DNA of 64,000 bases from Pseudomonas kribbensis. Lineage in GTDB: Bacteria > Pseudomonadota > Gammaproteobacteria > Pseudomonadales > Pseudomonadaceae. The stretch spans positions 5,436,501 to 5,500,500 of the forward strand of contig NZ_CP029608.1 in assembly GCF_003352185.1 (NCBI RefSeq), read 5' to 3'. This document shows, piece by piece, positions 9,222 to 17,777 of this stretch (within the stretch, counting starts at the first letter, position 1; the number at the start of each line of letters is the position of its first letter). A program made the position numbers and the translations under genes. The notes below the pieces were generated by a model. The model was not told the DNA's origin. It saw only the letters and a program-made list of their open reading frames with translations, and did no database searches.

Positions 9222-9590
9222 ATGAGCGAGCACCCGTCCGAGCGTCGCCGCTTCAAACGTATCGCGTTCGATGCCAGAACCGAATTGAGCCAGGGTGAAT
9301 ATATCTGGCCGGTGAAGCTGATCGACCTGTCGCTCAAGGGATTATTGATCGAGCGGCCGGAGCCGTGGCTGGGGGATGAAACGCAGGACTTCAACGTCGA
9401 CATTCACCTGAGCGACGACACCGACATCCAGATGGATGTGCAACTGGCGCACGACGATCACGGGCAATTGGGCTTCCAGTGCCGGCACATCAGCCTGGAA
9501 TCGATCCAGCGCCTGCGCCGCCTGATCGAACTCAACCTCGGGGATGAGGCCGAGCTCGAACGGGAGCTTGGCGCGCTGATGGAGCTCTGA
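9222..9590 (+). CDS. mapZ: PilZ-domain c-di-GMP receptor, MapZ-like
   Basis: 122-residue single-domain PilZ protein. The c-di-GMP binding RRRFKR stretch lies at residues 8-13 and the second motif, DLSLKG, near 38-43. The C-terminal LRRLIELNLGDEAELEREL helix is close to that of P. aeruginosa PA4608/MapZ. That protein binds the chemotaxis methyltransferase CheR1 and links c-di-GMP to flagellar switching. Position between cstA and radA also matches. AGGATC provides a binding site ahead of the ATG at 9222. The stop codon directly abuts the convergent radA stop. Confidence 0.87.
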   Translation: MSEHPSERRRFKRIAFDARTELSQGEYIWPVKLIDLSLKGLLIERPEPWLGDETQDFNVDIHLSDDTDIQMDVQLAHDDHGQLGFQCRHISLESIQRLRRLIELNLGDEAELERELGALMEL

Positions 9591-10958
9591 TTACTCGAAG
9601 AGTGAATCCAGCGCCTGCTCCAGACGCGTTACCGCAATGATCTGCAACCCTGCCGGCGCTTCTTTTGGCGCGTTGCCCTTGGGCACGATCGCGCGCTTGA
9701 AGCCGTGCTTGGCGGCTTCTTTCAAACGCTCCTGACCACTCGGCACCGGGCGCACTTCGCCGGACAGGCCGACTTCGCCGAACACCAGCAAATCGTGGGG
9801 CAACGGCCGGTTGCGCAAGCTCGACATGACCGCAGCCATCAACGCCAGGTCGGACGCGGTTTCCAGCACCTTCACCCCGCCGACCACGTTGAGGAACACG
9901 TCCTGATCGTGGGTCGGAATGCCGCCATGGCGATGCAACACCGCCAGCAACATCGCCAGACGATTCTGATCCAGACCCAGCGTGACCCGACGCGGGTTGG
10001 CCAGATGACTGTCATCCACCAGCGCCTGGACCTCCACCAGCATCGGCCGGGTGCCTTCCCACGTTGCCATCACCACGCTGCCCGGGACTTCTTCCTGAGC
10101 GCGGGTGAGAAAAATCGCTGAAGGGTTGGAGACTTCTTTCAGGCCCTTGTCGGTCATGCCGAACACGCCGAGTTCGTTGACCGCGCCGAAACGGTTTTTC
10201 ACCGCCCGCAGCAGGCGCAACCGGCCATCGGACTCGCCTTCGAAATACAGCACGGTGTCGACCATGTGCTCCAGAACACGCGGGCCGGCCAATGCGCCTT
10301 CCTTGGTCACGTGACCGACCAGGAAAATCGCCGTGCCGCTTTGCTTGGCGTAGCGCACCAGCAACGCCGCACTTTCGCGCACCTGGGACACGCCGCCCGG
10401 TGCCGATTGCAGTTGTTCGGTGAAGATCGTCTGGATCGAGTCGATCACCATCACCTTGGGTTTTTCCTGGCGGGCGGTGGCGATGATGGTTTCGATGCAG
10501 GTTTCAGTCATGACCCGCAGTTGATCCTGCGGCAGCCCAAGTCGACGTGCGCGCATGGCGACTTGCTGCTGGGATTCCTCACCGGTGACGTACAGCGCCG
10601 GCATGCTCTTGGCGAGGTTGCACAGGGTCTGCAGCAGAATCGTCGATTTGCCGATACCCGGATCACCGCCGATCAGCACCACCGAGCCATCCACCAGACC
10701 GCCGCCAAGCACTCGGTCGAGCTCGCCGGAGGCTGTGGAAAAACGCGGAATCTCTTCGATGCTGACTTCGGCCAGAGTCTTGATCTGGGCCTGCTGCCCT
10801 GCCCAGCCGGTGCGCCCGCTCGGGGCGGCGGCACCGCCGCTCTCGACCATGGTTTCGGTCAGGGTGTTCCAGGCGCCGCATTCGCCGCACTGCCCGGCCC
10901 ACTTGGGAAAGGTTGCGCCGCACTCGGTGCAGCCGTACATGCGCTTGGCCTTGGCCAT
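9591..10958 (-). CDS. radA: DNA repair protein RadA/Sms
   Basis: RecA-like DNA branch-migration factor, 455 residues. An N-terminal zinc finger (CTECGATFPKWAGQCGECGAW, two CxxC pairs, residues 8-27) is followed by Walker A GGDPGIGKST near 92, Walker B MVIDSIQT near 165, the RadA-specific KNRFG motif near 252 and a C-terminal Lon-like domain. The start MAKAKRMYGC at 10958 is preferred over an in-frame upstream ATG because RadA proteins begin just before the zinc finger. Confidence 0.96.
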   Translation of the reverse strand: MAKAKRMYGCTECGATFPKWAGQCGECGAWNTLTETMVESGGAAAPSGRTGWAGQQAQIKTLAEVSIEEIPRFSTASGELDRVLGGGLVDGSVVLIGGDPGIGKSTILLQTLCNLAKSMPALYVTGEESQQQVAMRARRLGLPQDQLRVMTETCIETIIATARQEKPKVMVIDSIQTIFTEQLQSAPGGVSQVRESAALLVRYAKQSGTAIFLVGHVTKEGALAGPRVLEHMVDTVLYFEGESDGRLRLLRAVKNRFGAVNELGVFGMTDKGLKEVSNPSAIFLTRAQEEVPGSVVMATWEGTRPMLVEVQALVDDSHLANPRRVTLGLDQNRLAMLLAVLHRHGGIPTHDQDVFLNVVGGVKVLETASDLALMAAVMSSLRNRPLPHDLLVFGEVGLSGEVRPVPSGQERLKEAAKHGFKRAIVPKGNAPKEAPAGLQIIAVTRLEQALDSLFE

Positions 10959-11101
10959 CTGAACCCCCGGCAAAAACCGCGATGATAACGCAGCCGTCAC
11001 CGATCAGCGCGGCGCGCCGGTGCGGATTTCCCCGCTGGCCAGACGCGCGGCGCTGTTGTCGGTCAAACCCCGACAGTTGCCGGGGTGTGAAAGGGTCACT
11101 G

Positions 11102-12643
11102 TCAATCGACCAGTTTGGCCGCCAGGGCCTTGACCCGATCCAGGTCGCCCTTGGCCACTTTGGTCACCCCGGCGCCGTACTCCGGATCGGCCTTATAGAG
11201 GAAGGACAGCATGATGTGCTTGCTCTCGTCATCCGTGCTCGCCAGCGAACCGCCGAAGCTCTCGATCAGATCCTGGCGTTCCTTCTTGCTGAACGAGCGA
11301 TACAGATCACCGGCCTGCTTGAAGTTCTGCTCACGCTGGATCTTCGCCTGTTGCGTGCTGCCCTGCAGGGCGGTCTGGCTATAACGTGCACTTTGCGTCT
11401 CTTCACGCGGTTGCAGACGGCTTGGCTGGTAGTTGACACCCGAATGGCTAGCGCCAGCATTCATCGCGCCATCCTGATTGCCGTTGTTGACCGCCACTTT
11501 CGCAGCATTGATCGGCAATTGCAGGGCATTGGCGCCAAGGCGATACATCTGGGTGTCGGCATAGGCGAATATCCGGCCTTGCAGCAAACGATCTTCAGAT
11601 GGCTCGATTCCCGGCACAACATTCGACGGCGCCATGGCCACTTGTTCAGTTTCCTGGAAGACGTTCGAAGGATTACGGTTCAGGACCATTTGTCCAACTT
11701 TTCGCTCCGGAATACCGGGCCAGATCTTGGTTGCATCAAGAGGATCGAAATCAAACTTGGACAAGTCTTGCGGTTTCAGAACCTGAATGTACAAGTCCCA
11801 CTTCGGAAAGTTACCCTTTTCGATATTCGCCACCAAGTCATTTGTCATATGACTGTAGTCACGCCCCTGAACTTTCACGACTTGTTCAGGATCGAGATTC
11901 TTGATTCCCTGCAAACTTTTCCAGTGAAACTTGACGTAATGCACTTCCCCCTTGTCGTTGATCAACTTGTAGGCGTGCACACTGTTGCCGTCCATTTCAC
12001 GATAACTGGCTGGTGTCCCTGAGTTGGAATACAGCTCGGTCAATGTACGAGTGGCTTCAGGTACATGGGAGAAGAAGTCGAAGCGACGGGAATCATCATC
12101 CAGATTGGTGCGCGGGTCTGGTTTGAAGGCATGCACCATGTCCGGAAACTTGATCGCATCGCGGATGAAGAATGTCGGGAAGTTATTGCCGACCAGATCC
12201 CAGTTGCCGTCAGCGGTGTAGAACTTGGTCGCGAAGCCCCGTGGGTCCCGCAACGTTTCCGGAGAGTGGTTGCCGTGCACCACGGCCGAGAAACGCACAA
12301 ACACCGGTGTGACCTGGCCGGCGGTAAACACCTTGGCCTTGCTCAGGTCGCTCAAGTCGTTGGTCGCGGTGAACGTGCCATGAGCACCGGTGCCCCGGGC
12401 ATGCACTACGCGCTCGGGAATACGCTCGCGGTCGAAGCGCTGCAGCTTCTGGATCAGTTGCACGTCCTGCAACAGCACCGGGCCGTTGGCACCGGCGGTT
12501 TGCGAGTTCTGGTTGTCGCCCACCGCTGCGCCATTGTCCCGGGTCAGGGGCGCGGCATTAGCGGAAAGGGACAGCAGGCTGGCGGCCAATACGCCGACGG
12601 TACGGCGGAGGGGAAATCCCCCTGAGGCAAGCATGGAGTTCAT
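11102..12643 (-). CDS. katB: Periplasmic clade heme catalase
   Basis: Monofunctional catalase, 513 residues. A Sec signal peptide (LRRTVGVLAASLLSLSANA, cleavage near residue 30) predicts export. The catalytic His is in VVHARG at about residue 81, the distal Asn in DLVGNNFPTFF near 153, and the proximal heme Tyr in RIFAYADTQMYRLG near 363. The start at 12643 (MNSMLASGG) precedes the signal peptide directly. Location between radA and mscL matches katB of other pseudomonads, which is peroxide-inducible through OxyR. The coding sequence is slightly less GC-rich in its middle than its neighbours. Confidence 0.93.
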   Translation of the reverse strand: MNSMLASGGFPLRRTVGVLAASLLSLSANAAPLTRDNGAAVGDNQNSQTAGANGPVLLQDVQLIQKLQRFDRERIPERVVHARGTGAHGTFTATNDLSDLSKAKVFTAGQVTPVFVRFSAVVHGNHSPETLRDPRGFATKFYTADGNWDLVGNNFPTFFIRDAIKFPDMVHAFKPDPRTNLDDDSRRFDFFSHVPEATRTLTELYSNSGTPASYREMDGNSVHAYKLINDKGEVHYVKFHWKSLQGIKNLDPEQVVKVQGRDYSHMTNDLVANIEKGNFPKWDLYIQVLKPQDLSKFDFDPLDATKIWPGIPERKVGQMVLNRNPSNVFQETEQVAMAPSNVVPGIEPSEDRLLQGRIFAYADTQMYRLGANALQLPINAAKVAVNNGNQDGAMNAGASHSGVNYQPSRLQPREETQSARYSQTALQGSTQQAKIQREQNFKQAGDLYRSFSKKERQDLIESFGGSLASTDDESKHIMLSFLYKADPEYGAGVTKVAKGDLDRVKALAAKLVD

Positions 12644-12738
12644 TTCAGGTTCCTCTGTTGTTTGAGGCGCATCCAGGTGCGCCAACCAGAGGCTAGAGAG
12701 TCACGACGGCGAACATAAATAGAAAATCCACACTCCCG

Positions 12739-12765
12739 TGATTGAGAAAAATAGCTTCTCGATCA
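12739..12765. promoter_or_regulatory. Long interrupted palindrome upstream of katB
   Basis: TGATTGAGAA and TTCTCGATCA form 10-base arms with one mismatch around a 7-base AT-rich spacer. It lies about 100 bases before katB and 160 before mscL, in the divergent intergenic region. It could be a regulator site for katB. It does not fit the ATAG-N7-CTAT OxyR pattern well, so the binder is unknown. Confidence 0.35.
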
Positions 12766-12927
12766 GGGCCTTACGGAGTAATTCGCGCGCGATTAGTGGC
12801 ACTTTGCAAACTAATCGCGAATTGATGTGTCGATAAAAGCGAGCATTGTAAGAAGGTGTTTCGCGCAGGACGCGTTTTGCTGATTTACACTGCGTACACC
12901 AAACTCATCTGTAACAAGGAAATAACT

Positions 12928-13341
12928 ATGGGCGTGCTCAGCGAGTTCAAGGCCTTCGCGGTCAAAGGCAATGTGGTCGACATGGCCGTCGGTATCATCA
13001 TCGGTGCGGCCTTCGGCAAAATCGTTTCGTCGTTTGTCGGTGATGTGATCATGCCGCCAATCGGCCTGCTGATCGGCGGGGTGGACTTCAGTGACCTGGC
13101 GATAACCCTGAAAGCCGCCGAGGGCAGCGCCCCTGCGGTCGTGATGGCTTACGGCAAGTTCATCCAGAGCATTCTGGACTTCATCATCGTCGCCTTCGCG
13201 ATTTTCATGGGCGTCAAAGCCATCAACCGCCTGAAACGCGAAGAAGCCGTCGCTCCGACCTTGCCGCCGGTGCCAACCAAGGAAGAAGAACTGCTGGGTG
13301 AGATCCGCGATCTGCTCAAGGCCCAGAACAACCGGCCTTGA
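12928..13341 (+). CDS. mscL: Large-conductance mechanosensitive channel
   Basis: 137-residue inner-membrane channel that opens under high membrane tension to release solutes. The N-terminal amphipathic helix ([15 protein letters not shown]) leads into the first transmembrane helix with the pore motif [20 protein letters not shown] second transmembrane helix ([15 protein letters not shown]) and a charged C-terminal helix follow. The start at 12928 has AAGGA seven bases upstream; a longer frame upstream would add residues foreign to the family. A bidirectional terminator follows. Confidence 0.97.
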   Translation: MGVLSEFKAFAVKGNVVDMAVGIIIGAAFGKIVSSFVGDVIMPPIGLLIGGVDFSDLAITLKAAEGSAPAVVMAYGKFIQSILDFIIVAFAIFMGVKAINRLKREEAVAPTLPPVPTKEEELLGEIRDLLKAQNNRP

Positions 13342-13347
13342 AGACTG

Positions 13348-13372
13348 AAACGGCGCCTGAGGGCGCCGTTTC
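13348..13372. terminator. Bidirectional terminator between mscL and fpr
   Basis: AAACGGCGCC and GGCGCCGTTT form a stem with a short loop in the 32-base gap between two convergent stop codons. A/T flanks on both sides suit either direction. Confidence 0.85.
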
Positions 13373-13373
13373 C

Positions 13374-14150
13374 TTACCAGTAGTTTTCCACCGCCACCTG
13401 CCCTGGCCGCCGCGTCAGGCTGAGGCTCATACCCCGCTCTTTAAGCAGCGCCCGGGTGTCATCGATCATCTGCGGATTGCCGCAGAGCATGACCCGCGAA
13501 TGGGCCGGATCAAGCGCCACACCCGCTGCCTGCTCCAGCTCCCCGTTTTCGATAAGGGTGGTAATGCGCCCGTTCAGGGCACCGGCATGCGGCTCGCGCG
13601 TCACCACGGGGATGAACTGGAATTTGTGAACGTACTCGGCCAGGTAGTCACGTTGCATCAGCTCGGCAATCAGCTGTTGATAAGCCAGTTCCCGTGCCTC
13701 CCGCACGCTATAGACGAGGATGATCCGTTCGAATTTCTCCCACACTTCAAAGTCCTGCAGGATCGACAGAAACGGCGCCACACCGGTGCCTGTGGATAAC
13801 AGCCAGAGGTCCCGGCCATCAACGAACCGGTCCAGCGTCAGATAGCCGAAGGCCTGGCGATCCACCAGCAATGTATCGCCCGCCTTGAGCCGGCTCAGCT
13901 CACTGGTGAACTCCCCGCCGGGCACCACGATGGAAAAGAACTCGAGGAACTCATCGAACGGTGAAGACACCATGGAATAGGCCCGCCATACCGTAGTGCC
14001 GTCATCCTTGGTCACTCCGAGCCTCGCAAACTGCCCGGCGCGAAAACGGAAACCTGCATCTCGGGTCGTACGCAACGTGAACAGGCTCGGTGTCAGCGGT
14101 TGTACATCAAGCAAGGTCTGGCGACTGAATTTTTCTGCGCTGGCGGTCAT
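13374..14150 (-). CDS. fpr: Ferredoxin/flavodoxin-NADP+ reductase
   Basis: FAD enzyme of 258 residues that moves electrons between NADPH and ferredoxin or flavodoxin, important in oxidative stress and iron-sulfur repair. FAD-binding WRAYSMVS is near residue 55, the NADP pyrophosphate motif STGTGVAPFLSI near 116, and the protein ends in VENYW, the bacterial subclass-I tail. In P. putida one fpr copy is divergent from finR. Here the divergent neighbour is instead a broken LuxR-type gene, so FinR control from an adjacent gene is not seen. Confidence 0.95.
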   Translation of the reverse strand: MTASAEKFSRQTLLDVQPLTPSLFTLRTTRDAGFRFRAGQFARLGVTKDDGTTVWRAYSMVSSPFDEFLEFFSIVVPGGEFTSELSRLKAGDTLLVDRQAFGYLTLDRFVDGRDLWLLSTGTGVAPFLSILQDFEVWEKFERIILVYSVREARELAYQQLIAELMQRDYLAEYVHKFQFIPVVTREPHAGALNGRITTLIENGELEQAAGVALDPAHSRVMLCGNPQMIDDTRALLKERGMSLSLTRRPGQVAVENYW

Positions 14151-14469
14151 CGATAACTCCCTCGGCTATAGCCATAGTGTCACGCACAGGCGCTCAATAA
14201 AAAACCTACGGTTTGTAGTGGATTAAATTATATTCCATGTCCTGATGAGAAAGTTATGCAAATAGGTACTAGCTAATTGACACTTCCCCAATATCAAATG
14301 ACGGAGTCAATCTAATAAACATATGCGGCTAATCACAAACGACTAATTTCCTCCTATCTAAGAGCAAAAAATTCCAAACACTTGTATAGGAAACGTCCTA
14401 CACTCGTTTTCGTGCATGACTCTTGGATCCAAGATCGCACCCCTGCGGAAAATCTCGGAGAATCTTCAA
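14151..14469. other. AT-rich intergenic region between fpr and the LuxR-type gene
   Basis: About 320 bases, strikingly richer in A and T than the surrounding sequence. I see no gene. It must hold the divergent promoters of fpr and the LuxR-type gene. An imperfect inverted repeat with ATTGAC/GTCAAT ends spans about 14276-14311. The low GC continues into the first half of the LuxR-type gene. Confidence 0.5.
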
Positions 14470-15182
14470 ATGGAAATTTGGAAGGAGTCGCAGATAAAGC
14501 AGCTGACATTCGCCACGAGAGTCGACACTGCTTACCCGATTCTGCTGACATTTGCCAAAAACATAGGCTTCCAGTTCTGCGGTATTTCAGTCACGTCACC
14601 TGATCGGAACACACTGCCAAAGCCCTTGCGCATCAACAACTATCCTCAATCCTGGAATAAGCAATATGAAGAAGAAAAACACTACGAATTTGATCCGGTA
14701 GTAGCACACTGCAACCATTCAATGCTGCCCATTACATGGAGCAAAGAACTATTCTCAAAAACACCAAAATTGTGGGAGTCATTAAAAGAACAGGGACTGA
14801 GCACGGCTGGTCGCAATCCTTTCATCACGAAGAAAGCGGCCTGTGCAGCATCCTCAGCCTGGCACGGACTCACAGCCCGATCACGTCGATCGAGTTGTAC
14901 GAACACTTTGGCTACATGTTCTATGTCACAAGCCATCTGAGCGAATTGTTCGCCCGTACGCTTCCTTCACGACCTGAGAAAGCCCGGCCGCCTCGGCTGT
15001 CTACGCGGGAGGTGGAAGTGCTCAAGCTCTGTGCTTCCGGCAAGACCGCCTATGAAACCGCGAGGATCCTGAGCCTGAGTGAGCGCACCGTGAACTATCA
15101 CGTGCAAAACGTGATCGTGAAAATGAACGTCTGCAACAAGATCTCTGCTGTCATCGCCGCCGCCAAGGCCGGGATCATCTAG
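14470..15182 (+). pseudogene. ppoR: LuxR-family AHL-binding solo, PpoR-like, frameshifted
   Basis: The N-terminal autoinducer domain reads in one frame from the ATG at 14470 (MEIWKESQIKQLTF, GGAGA eight bases upstream) to about 14799. The rest of that domain and the LuxR HTH (LSTREVEVLKLCASGKTAYETAR...) continue in another frame to 15182. The join is at GGACTGAGCACGGC near 14799-14802, where one base is missing; restoring it gives GLEHGWSQ, the conserved GxxxGxS turn. Family positions W, Y and DP (WNKQYEEEKHYEFDP), the later W, and the HTH E, L and G are all kept. No AHL synthase gene is nearby. Position near radA, mscL and fpr matches PpoR of P. putida. It is either a recent inactivation or a sequencing error. 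Confidence 0.8.
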
Positions 15183-15347
15183 TCGACGACCCCGAAAACA
15201 AGCAGGTAAAGCAGCCGAAAAAAAAGTACCATTTGCGACCTTCCTGAGTGATGACGCGTCTCTTCGCGCCGCTGTCCACTCGGACGGTTCCGCCGCACGA
15301 TACCCTGGGCCGCGGGACACCCGTCGATTACCCAGAGTCCCCGCCCC

Positions 15348-16472
15348 ATGCCTTTGCTCGATACGCCTTTCGCCCAGCTTGATCTGATCCGCCAGCCCGA
15401 ACAGCAGAACGAACCGCTGCAAGCCTTCGATGCAGCCGACGAATACCTGCTCAATCACCTGGCTGAACAAAATCTGCCGGTCGAGACACGGGTTCTGGTA
15501 CTCAACGACAGTTTCGGCGCGCTGGCCATCAGCCTCTTGGGCAAAGTGCAGGTCATCACCAGCGGCGACTCGTTCCTGGCGTTTCAGGGCCTGGAAAAGA
15601 ACCTGTTGCGCAATGGGCAGGCGTTCGATTCTCTGCATGGCATTCCCGCCAGTGAGCCGTTGATCGGGCCGTTCGACCGGGTGCTGATCCGTGTACCGAA
15701 AACCCTCGCGCTGCTGGAAGAACAACTGATTCGCCTGCAAGGTCAACTGGCGCCCGGTGCACAAGTTGTGGCAGCAGCGATGGTCAAGCACTTGCCCCGT
15801 GCCGCCGGTGATCTGCTGGAGCGCTACATCGGCCCGGTTCAGGCTTCGCTGGCAGTGAAGAAGGCACGCTTGCTGATCGCAACGCCTGAGGCAAAAGCTC
15901 CGGCCGCGTCACCTTATCCGACCCGCTATCGTCTCGACGAACCGGCCATCGAACTGCTCAACCACGCCAACGTGTTCTGCCGCGAAGGGCTGGACATCGG
16001 CACCCGCGCCTTCCTTCCGCATTTGCCAAAGAATCTCGGCTCGGCACGAGTCGCCGACCTTGGCTGCGGTAACGGCGTACTGGCCATTGCCAGCGCCCTG
16101 CAAAACCCTGATGCGCATTACACGCTGGTGGACGAATCGTTCATGGCCGTGCAATCCGCCGCCGAAAACTGGCGCGCAGCGTTGGGTGAACGTGACGTGA
16201 TCGTACGCGCCGGCGACGGGCTTGCCGGGCAGGAAGCGCAATCGCTGGACGTGGTGCTGTGCAACCCGCCGTTCCACCAGCAACAGGTGGTCGGCGACTT
16301 CCTCGCCTGGCGCATGTTCCAGCAGGCCCGCGAAGCGCTGGTCGTTGGCGGTGCGCTGTACATCGTCGGCAACCGTCACCTGGGTTATCACAGCAAGCTG
16401 GCGCGGCTGTTTCGGGGTGTCGAGCAGGTCGCGGCCACGCCGAAGTTCGTGATTCTCAAGGCGCGCAAATAA
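15348..16472 (+). CDS. rlmG: 23S rRNA (guanine-N2) methyltransferase RlmG
   Basis: 374 residues with two Rossmann-like halves, as in RlmG/RsmC. The N-terminal half is a degenerate methyltransferase fold. The C-terminal half has the SAM-binding VADLGCGNGVLAIA near residue 232 and the catalytic NPPF motif (VVLCNPPFHQQQ) near 303. RlmG methylates G1835 of 23S rRNA; RsmC, which targets 16S G1207, is the main alternative, and the length and N-terminus favour RlmG. Only a weak ribosome-binding site is visible ahead of the ATG at 15348. Confidence 0.9.
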   Translation: MPLLDTPFAQLDLIRQPEQQNEPLQAFDAADEYLLNHLAEQNLPVETRVLVLNDSFGALAISLLGKVQVITSGDSFLAFQGLEKNLLRNGQAFDSLHGIPASEPLIGPFDRVLIRVPKTLALLEEQLIRLQGQLAPGAQVVAAAMVKHLPRAAGDLLERYIGPVQASLAVKKARLLIATPEAKAPAASPYPTRYRLDEPAIELLNHANVFCREGLDIGTRAFLPHLPKNLGSARVADLGCGNGVLAIASALQNPDAHYTLVDESFMAVQSAAENWRAALGERDVIVRAGDGLAGQEAQSLDVVLCNPPFHQQQVVGDFLAWRMFQQAREALVVGGALYIVGNRHLGYHSKLARLFRGVEQVAATPKFVILKARK

Positions 16473-16479
16473 TCCGGGC

Positions 16480-16504
16480 AAAAAAAACCCTCCGGCCGGA
16501 GGGT
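16480..16504 (-). terminator. Terminator of the cio operon
   Basis: The palindrome ACCCTCCGG/CCGGAGGGT is followed on the minus strand by a run of seven T. It lies 37 bases past the stop of the DUF2474 gene, and also just behind the convergent rlmG stop. Confidence 0.85.
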
Positions 16505-16541
16505 CAAAAATCCGTGCCGCAAGGCGACGGGATGGGAAATT

Positions 16542-16709
16542 TCAGTGCGTGGTCAGGCCTGCGGCGTTCATGAACATGCGCATCAGGCTGGCGACGATGA
16601 ACAAGGCACCGACGCTGCCGACCCAGATCATGGCCAGCCAGCCGAGCCGCTGCCACAGCGGCTTTTTTTCGGCTTCTTCAATGTCGTGCAGGGAATGTTT
16701 GCTGCTCAT
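16542..16709 (-). CDS. DUF2474 small membrane protein of the cio operon
   Basis: A 55-residue protein beginning MSSKHSLHDIEE with one transmembrane helix (LAMIWVGSVGALFIVASLM, about residues 25-43) preceded by PLWQRLGW. This matches DUF2474 proteins, which are encoded behind bd-type oxidases in many proteobacteria, as here 57 bases after cioB. GGAGG eight bases before the ATG is a strong start signal. By analogy with CydX of E. coli it may be a small accessory subunit stabilising the oxidase; that is inference. It is short enough to be missed by automatic gene callers. Confidence 0.88.
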   Translation of the reverse strand: MSSKHSLHDIEEAEKKPLWQRLGWLAMIWVGSVGALFIVASLMRMFMNAAGLTTH

Positions 16710-16766
16710 GCTTGCATCCTCCGGTTCAGGGAGATGGCGCCGCCGTCGGCGCCATCGTGATCAGCC

Positions 16767-17774
16767 CTAGTGATATCCATCTTCATGGGTGACCTTGCCG
16801 CGGAACACGTAGTAGCTCCAGAAGGTGTAACCCAGGATGAACGGGATGATGAACAGCGTGCCGACCAGCATGAAGCCCTGGCTCTGCGGCGGTGCGGCGG
16901 CGTCCCAGATCGAGATCGACGGCGGCACGATGTTCGGCCACAGGCTGATGCCCAGACCGCTGTAACCGAGGAAGATCAGCACCAGGGTCAGCAGGAACGG
17001 CATGTAGTTGGCATTGCGTGCCACGGCGCGAATCAGTCCGTACATCGTCACCAGCACCAGGATCGGCACCGGCATGAACCAGAACAGATTCGGCATGCTG
17101 AACCAGCGTGTCGCGATTTCCGGGTGAGCCAGCGGCGTCCAGAGGCTGACGATGCCGATCACTGCCAGCAGCACGAAGGCCAGCGGGCGCGCCAGGTCAT
17201 GCATCTGCTCCTGCAGCTTGCCCTCGGTCTTCATGATCAGCCAGGTGCAACCGAGCAAGGCATACGCCACCACCAGCGCGGCACCGCAGAACAACGTGAA
17301 CGGCGTCAGCCAGTCCAGTGAGCCGCCGGCGTATTGCCGGTTGACCACGGGCAAGCCGTCGATGAACGCGCCAAGCGCCACGCCCTGGAAGAACGTTGCC
17401 GCCACCGAACCACCGATGAACGCCTTGTCCCACAGGTGACGCTTGGCGTCCTTGGCCTTGAAGCGGAACTCGAACGCCACGCCACGGAAAATCAGCCCGA
17501 TCAGCATGAAAATCAGCGGCAGGTACAGCGCCGACAACACCACCGAATAGGCCAGCGGGAACGCGCCAAACAACGCCGCACCGCCCAGTACCAGCCAGGT
17601 TTCATTGCCGTCCCATACCGGGGCGACGGTGTTCATCATCACGTCGCGGTCGGTCTTGCCGGGGATGAACGGGAAGAGAATCCCGATCCCCAGATCGAAG
17701 CCGTCCATGACCACGTACATCATGATCCCGAAGATGATGATCACGGCCCAGATCAGCGGAAGATCAATACCCAT
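16767..17774 (-). CDS. cioB: Cyanide-insensitive bd-type oxidase, subunit II
   Basis: 335-residue polytopic membrane protein of the CydB/CioB family. It begins LPLIWAVIIIFGIMMYVVMDGFDLGIGILFPF, the conserved first helix, and carries MMNTVAPVWDGNETWLVLGG near residue 46. It is the partner of CioA, three bases upstream on the same strand. The complex oxidises ubiquinol and reduces oxygen to water without pumping protons. In pseudomonads the pair is the CIO, which resists cyanide, relevant where fluorescent strains make HCN. Confidence 0.94.
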   Translation of the reverse strand: MGIDLPLIWAVIIIFGIMMYVVMDGFDLGIGILFPFIPGKTDRDVMMNTVAPVWDGNETWLVLGGAALFGAFPLAYSVVLSALYLPLIFMLIGLIFRGVAFEFRFKAKDAKRHLWDKAFIGGSVAATFFQGVALGAFIDGLPVVNRQYAGGSLDWLTPFTLFCGAALVVAYALLGCTWLIMKTEGKLQEQMHDLARPLAFVLLAVIGIVSLWTPLAHPEIATRWFSMPNLFWFMPVPILVLVTMYGLIRAVARNANYMPFLLTLVLIFLGYSGLGISLWPNIVPPSISIWDAAAPPQSQGFMLVGTLFIIPFILGYTFWSYYVFRGKVTHEDGYH

Positions 17775-17777
17775 GAT

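Noticed and set aside
11067..11086. ACCCCG/CGGGGT hairpin between katB and radA
   Set aside because: Only six base pairs with an eight-base loop and no T-run on either strand; not called a terminator.
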